Program-made: the position numbers and the translations under genes | Shown here: positions 61,390-64,000 of the stretch, piece by piece | Layout of the letters: the number at the start of each line of letters is the position of its first letter | How positions within the stretch are numbered: the first letter of the stretch is position 1 | NCBI GenBank assembly: GCA_019748195.1 | Contig: JAIEPW010000044.1 | Location: 1 to 64,000 of the forward strand | Direction of reading: 5' to 3' | Source of the DNA: Bryobacteraceae bacterium | GTDB taxonomy: Bacteria; Acidobacteriota; Terriglobia; Bryobacterales; Bryobacteraceae | Length of the DNA: 64,000 bases | The notes under the pieces: generated by a model | The model's input: the letters and a program-made list of their open reading frames with translations, nothing else | What the model was told of the DNA's origin: nothing | The model's database searches: none

Positions 61390-61968
61390 CTAGATCTCCC
61401 TCACCACATCGCTCAGCACGCCGCTGTTCAACATCGCCTCCCGAACCGCCTGGGCGATGTCATGACTGCGATCCAGAAAGGACCGGCTGTCCATCGCCTG
61501 CACGTTCACCGTGATCTGCGGGGCGCCCGCGCCGCCGCCGATCTCCCGCAATCGGCCGCCTTGCCCCTCGGAGATCTGCACCAGCCGCTCGCGGTCCGCG
61601 CTTCGATACCCCGCTTCCGTCTCCACCCGCGCCGGCCGCGAATACAGCATCAACGCCGGCATGTCGTCTTTCTCCCTGTCCCCGCCTCCAAAGAGACCTG
61701 CCAGACCGCTGACCAGCGGGCCGATGCCGAATAGGCTCCCCAGGCCCACTGCGATCGCCCTGCCCACGCCGCCCTCGGCCGGCCCGGATTTCTCTCGCTG
61801 CCCTGTGGGCCGGAAAACTCTCGAGCTCTGCCTCTTCTGCGACTCCCTCGTCGAACTCACCCACGCCTGCTCTGCCTGCCTCGGCAGCCAGTCAGCGAGT
61901 GTATGACCCGTGCCCGCGCCCGCCGCCAGTCTCGCCATCAATTCCGCGATCCGCTCTCGCTCGCTCAT
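61390..61968 (-). CDS. Short tape-measure-like tail protein
   Basis: Hydrophobic Gly-rich segment AIAVGLGSLFGIGPLVSGLAGLFGGG; C-term ITVNVQAMDSRSFLDRSHDIAQAVREAMLNSG; ATG 61968 with GGAGGG RBS; located between chaperone and Dit. Confidence 0.55.
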   Translation of the reverse strand: MSERERIAELMARLAAGAGTGHTLADWLPRQAEQAWVSSTRESQKRQSSRVFRPTGQREKSGPAEGGVGRAIAVGLGSLFGIGPLVSGLAGLFGGGDREKDDMPALMLYSRPARVETEAGYRSADRERLVQISEGQGGRLREIGGGAGAPQITVNVQAMDSRSFLDRSHDIAQAVREAMLNSGVLSDVVREI

Positions 61969-62664
61969 TCCGTCCCTCCGCTTCCGCCTCTCGGTCCAAA
62001 ACCAGGAACGCCTCTGCCTCTCGCGCCGCAACTTCGTCCCAGTCCTTTCTCCCCCAGCCCCGGCATGCGTAGGCCTCCAGCAACCGCAAACTCTCCGGTG
62101 TGATCAGCGAGCGGGGGCACTCCTCAACCCCCAAGGACCCCCGCGCCCACACAACCTTCCGTGGCTCCGAAGCCGCCGCTCCCGTGAACCCGCACCGCCG
62201 TTCCCTCTCGAGTCCGTTCCGCCTGCACGTGTCGCACCTCCACCCGGCCTCGCCCGATCGATGGAAATGGAAGGCGACCCTCAGTTTTTTCGTTCTTCCT
62301 CGCTTAATCCGCACTCCATGCGAATCCGCTCCAACGCCTCCCCGCACAGATCCTCGGGCCCTCCCGCGATCAGCCGCTGCGGCGATGCCTCCTCGCCGTC
62401 GATCCTCAATCCCCGAACCTCCAGCAGCCCCCACTCCAGGTAACAACGCCGGATCTCCTGCTCGATCACCGCCTGCTCCGCCCGGTCCTGTTCGCCTGCC
62501 TCCACGAACTCCAGCCGGCGGCCGATTTCGCGTACGCGTTTCATCAGATCCAGCCGCCGGTTGACGCTCATCCTCGCCACCCGCAGATACACTCCGGGAT
62601 ACCGCGCCGATTCGAATTCCACTACGCTTTCGTACTCAGCCGAACGCGACATACAGTTCGTCAT
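61892..62664 (-). CDS. Tail assembly chaperone GT-like fusion via -1 ribosomal frameshift
   Basis: Slippery A AAA AAC (62290-62284) directly before TGA; -1 frame continues to 61892 (LRVAFHFHRSGEAGWRCDTCRRNGLERERRCGFTG...). Confidence 0.65.
62281..62664 (-). CDS. Tail assembly chaperone (G-like, zero frame)
   Basis: MTNCMSRSAEYESVVEFESARYPGVYLRVARMSVNRRLDLMKRVREIG...; located immediately after tail tube gene; ends at slippery site. Confidence 0.65.
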   Translation of the reverse strand: MTNCMSRSAEYESVVEFESARYPGVYLRVARMSVNRRLDLMKRVREIGRRLEFVEAGEQDRAEQAVIEQEIRRCYLEWGLLEVRGLRIDGEEASPQRLIAGGPEDLCGEALERIRMECGLSEEERKN

Positions 62665-63805
62665 TCCCGCTCCCCTGCGCCCGGCTGCCGCCGAACTTCC
62701 AGCCCAGCCGCGTCTCCCGATCGTCAAACTCCGGAACTTCCGGCACCAAGGCCGGCATGTACACCCCGAACAACTGATTCGCCTGCTGCCCGAGCTGGAT
62801 CATCGCCCCCACCGGAGACCGCTGCCTCGCCGCCTGATACAACTCCTTCGTCGCCGCATCGTCCCGCTCGAAAATGCTGAACTCCAGCTCCACTCTCCGC
62901 TCGCCGCCCACGATGCACTGCGCGAAATCGCTGCCGAACTCCCGCGCCCTTAGATCCAGCCCGTTGTCCAGTCTCACGCGCGCCCCCGTCAGCGTGTAAA
63001 ACCGCGAAGGCCCGGATCCCAGCCACACCTGTCCCAGATGACCTGGCACGATCGAGTAGTCGAATCCCGCCGCCTCGGGCTCCGCCGGATAATTGCTCAG
63101 CCCCGCCTGACCGCCCTCGAAACTCACGCTGTCCAGCAGATCCTTGGCTGGACCCTCGAAACTGAACTCGTGAAAGTCATCGTTCACCCGGATCTCCGCC
63201 CGGTTCATCGCCGCCCCGCACAGCAACCTTTGCACCGCACCCGCCGGCGACCAGTAGTCGTAAACGCTCAATCCCTTCAACTCCGTCGCCAGCCCGTACG
63301 TTACCGTCCGGCCGGCGGCATCCCCCGCCGAAACCGGGAAGCTGAACGGCGCGTTTACCACCACGCTCACCGCGCTCGGGATCGCCGCCGCGAACCGCAT
63401 CTCCCCCCGGATCTCGATCGCTTGTCCGGCTTCCAGCCCGTGCGCCGCCGAGAAAGTCACCAGCGATCCCGCGCTCCCGCTCACCGTTCCTCCCGCGAAC
63501 ACTCGCGCGTTTCCGCCCATCGCCGCCTCGAACAGCGCGCCCTCGCTCGGCTGCGCGGCTTGCGGCGCCCAGCTCGTCAGATAGGTGCTCAGCCGGAACT
63601 CCGTTCGCCGCCGGACTCCCGCCGGCAATCCGGCGAATGTCCGGCTGCCCGTCTTATCGCGCCGCCCCCGCGTCTCCGCGAATTGCCGCGGCGCGAACTC
63701 CACCGCCGGAATCCGGTTCGCCCCCGTTATCGCTGCCGCCGTACCGTAGCTGCTTTCCAACGCGGCGTAGAGCCGGTTGTCGTTGGATGACACATAACAC
63801 GCCAT
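62636..63805 (-). CDS. Phage major tail tube protein-like
   Basis: MACYVSSNDNRLYAALESSYGTAAAITGANRIPAVEFAPRQ...; long beta-rich protein preceding the chaperone. Confidence 0.65.
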   Translation of the reverse strand: MACYVSSNDNRLYAALESSYGTAAAITGANRIPAVEFAPRQFAETRGRRDKTGSRTFAGLPAGVRRRTEFRLSTYLTSWAPQAAQPSEGALFEAAMGGNARVFAGGTVSGSAGSLVTFSAAHGLEAGQAIEIRGEMRFAAAIPSAVSVVVNAPFSFPVSAGDAAGRTVTYGLATELKGLSVYDYWSPAGAVQRLLCGAAMNRAEIRVNDDFHEFSFEGPAKDLLDSVSFEGGQAGLSNYPAEPEAAGFDYSIVPGHLGQVWLGSGPSRFYTLTGARVRLDNGLDLRAREFGSDFAQCIVGGERRVELEFSIFERDDAATKELYQAARQRSPVGAMIQLGQQANQLFGVYMPALVPEVPEFDDRETRLGWKFGGSRAQGSGNDELYVAFG

Positions 63806-63818
63806 CGTCTGCCTCCTC

Positions 63819-64000
63819 TCAATCCGAGCTCATGTCCACATCGAAGATCACCTTCGCGCTCTGCACGAAGTTCCGTCCGCCGTGCTTCACCGGCTGATAG
63901 ATCACCTCATACCCTCCGGTGTGATACATCCCCTGCCCCCACGCGCCCCGAGCCTTCTCCAGCACCGCGGTGATCGCGTCCACATGAGCCTCGATCTTCT
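63819..64000 (-). CDS. Phage-tail-module protein, partial (truncated by window edge)
   Basis: ...KIEAHVDAITAVLEKARGAWGQGMYHTGGYEVIYQPVKHGGRNFVQSAKVIFDVDMSSD*, 13 nt upstream of tail tube start. Confidence 0.6.
   Translation of the reverse strand, partial: KIEAHVDAITAVLEKARGAWGQGMYHTGGYEVIYQPVKHGGRNFVQSAKVIFDVDMSSD

Overview
High-GC bacterial chromosome segment, gene-dense and mostly made of short operons. The family content (acidobacterial-type VWFA protein, PadR regulator plus ADOP-type MacB/FtsX permease, carboxypeptidase-regulatory TonB receptor, several PQQ-type beta-propellers) suggests an Acidobacteriota (Solibacter/Bryobacter-like) genome; this is inferred from families, not from a marker gene. 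About 40 coding genes and one tRNA-His are supportable. There is no rRNA, CRISPR array or obvious transposase. The right end (about 53.5-64 kb, minus strand, continuing past the window) is a tightly packed non-contractile phage-tail-type module: tail tube, tail-assembly chaperone with a canonical A AAA AAC -1 frameshift site, a very short tape-measure-like protein, two Dit-like paralogs (one with an inserted jelly-roll-like domain), a 1304-aa hub with a gpL-like Cys signature, and a 933-aa TIM-barrel-like tail protein. Its last gene shares stop-codon bases with a GH31-like gene that lacks most of its catalytic barrel. Other notable items: a 24-bp exact duplication of the tRNA-His 3' end (att-like scar), a promoter-bearing secreted Cys-rich peptide gene broken by an apparent frameshift, a pair of palindromic repeats around that locus, and a metallothionein-like gene next to an AraC regulator. 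All family calls are by reading the sequence; no searches were run.
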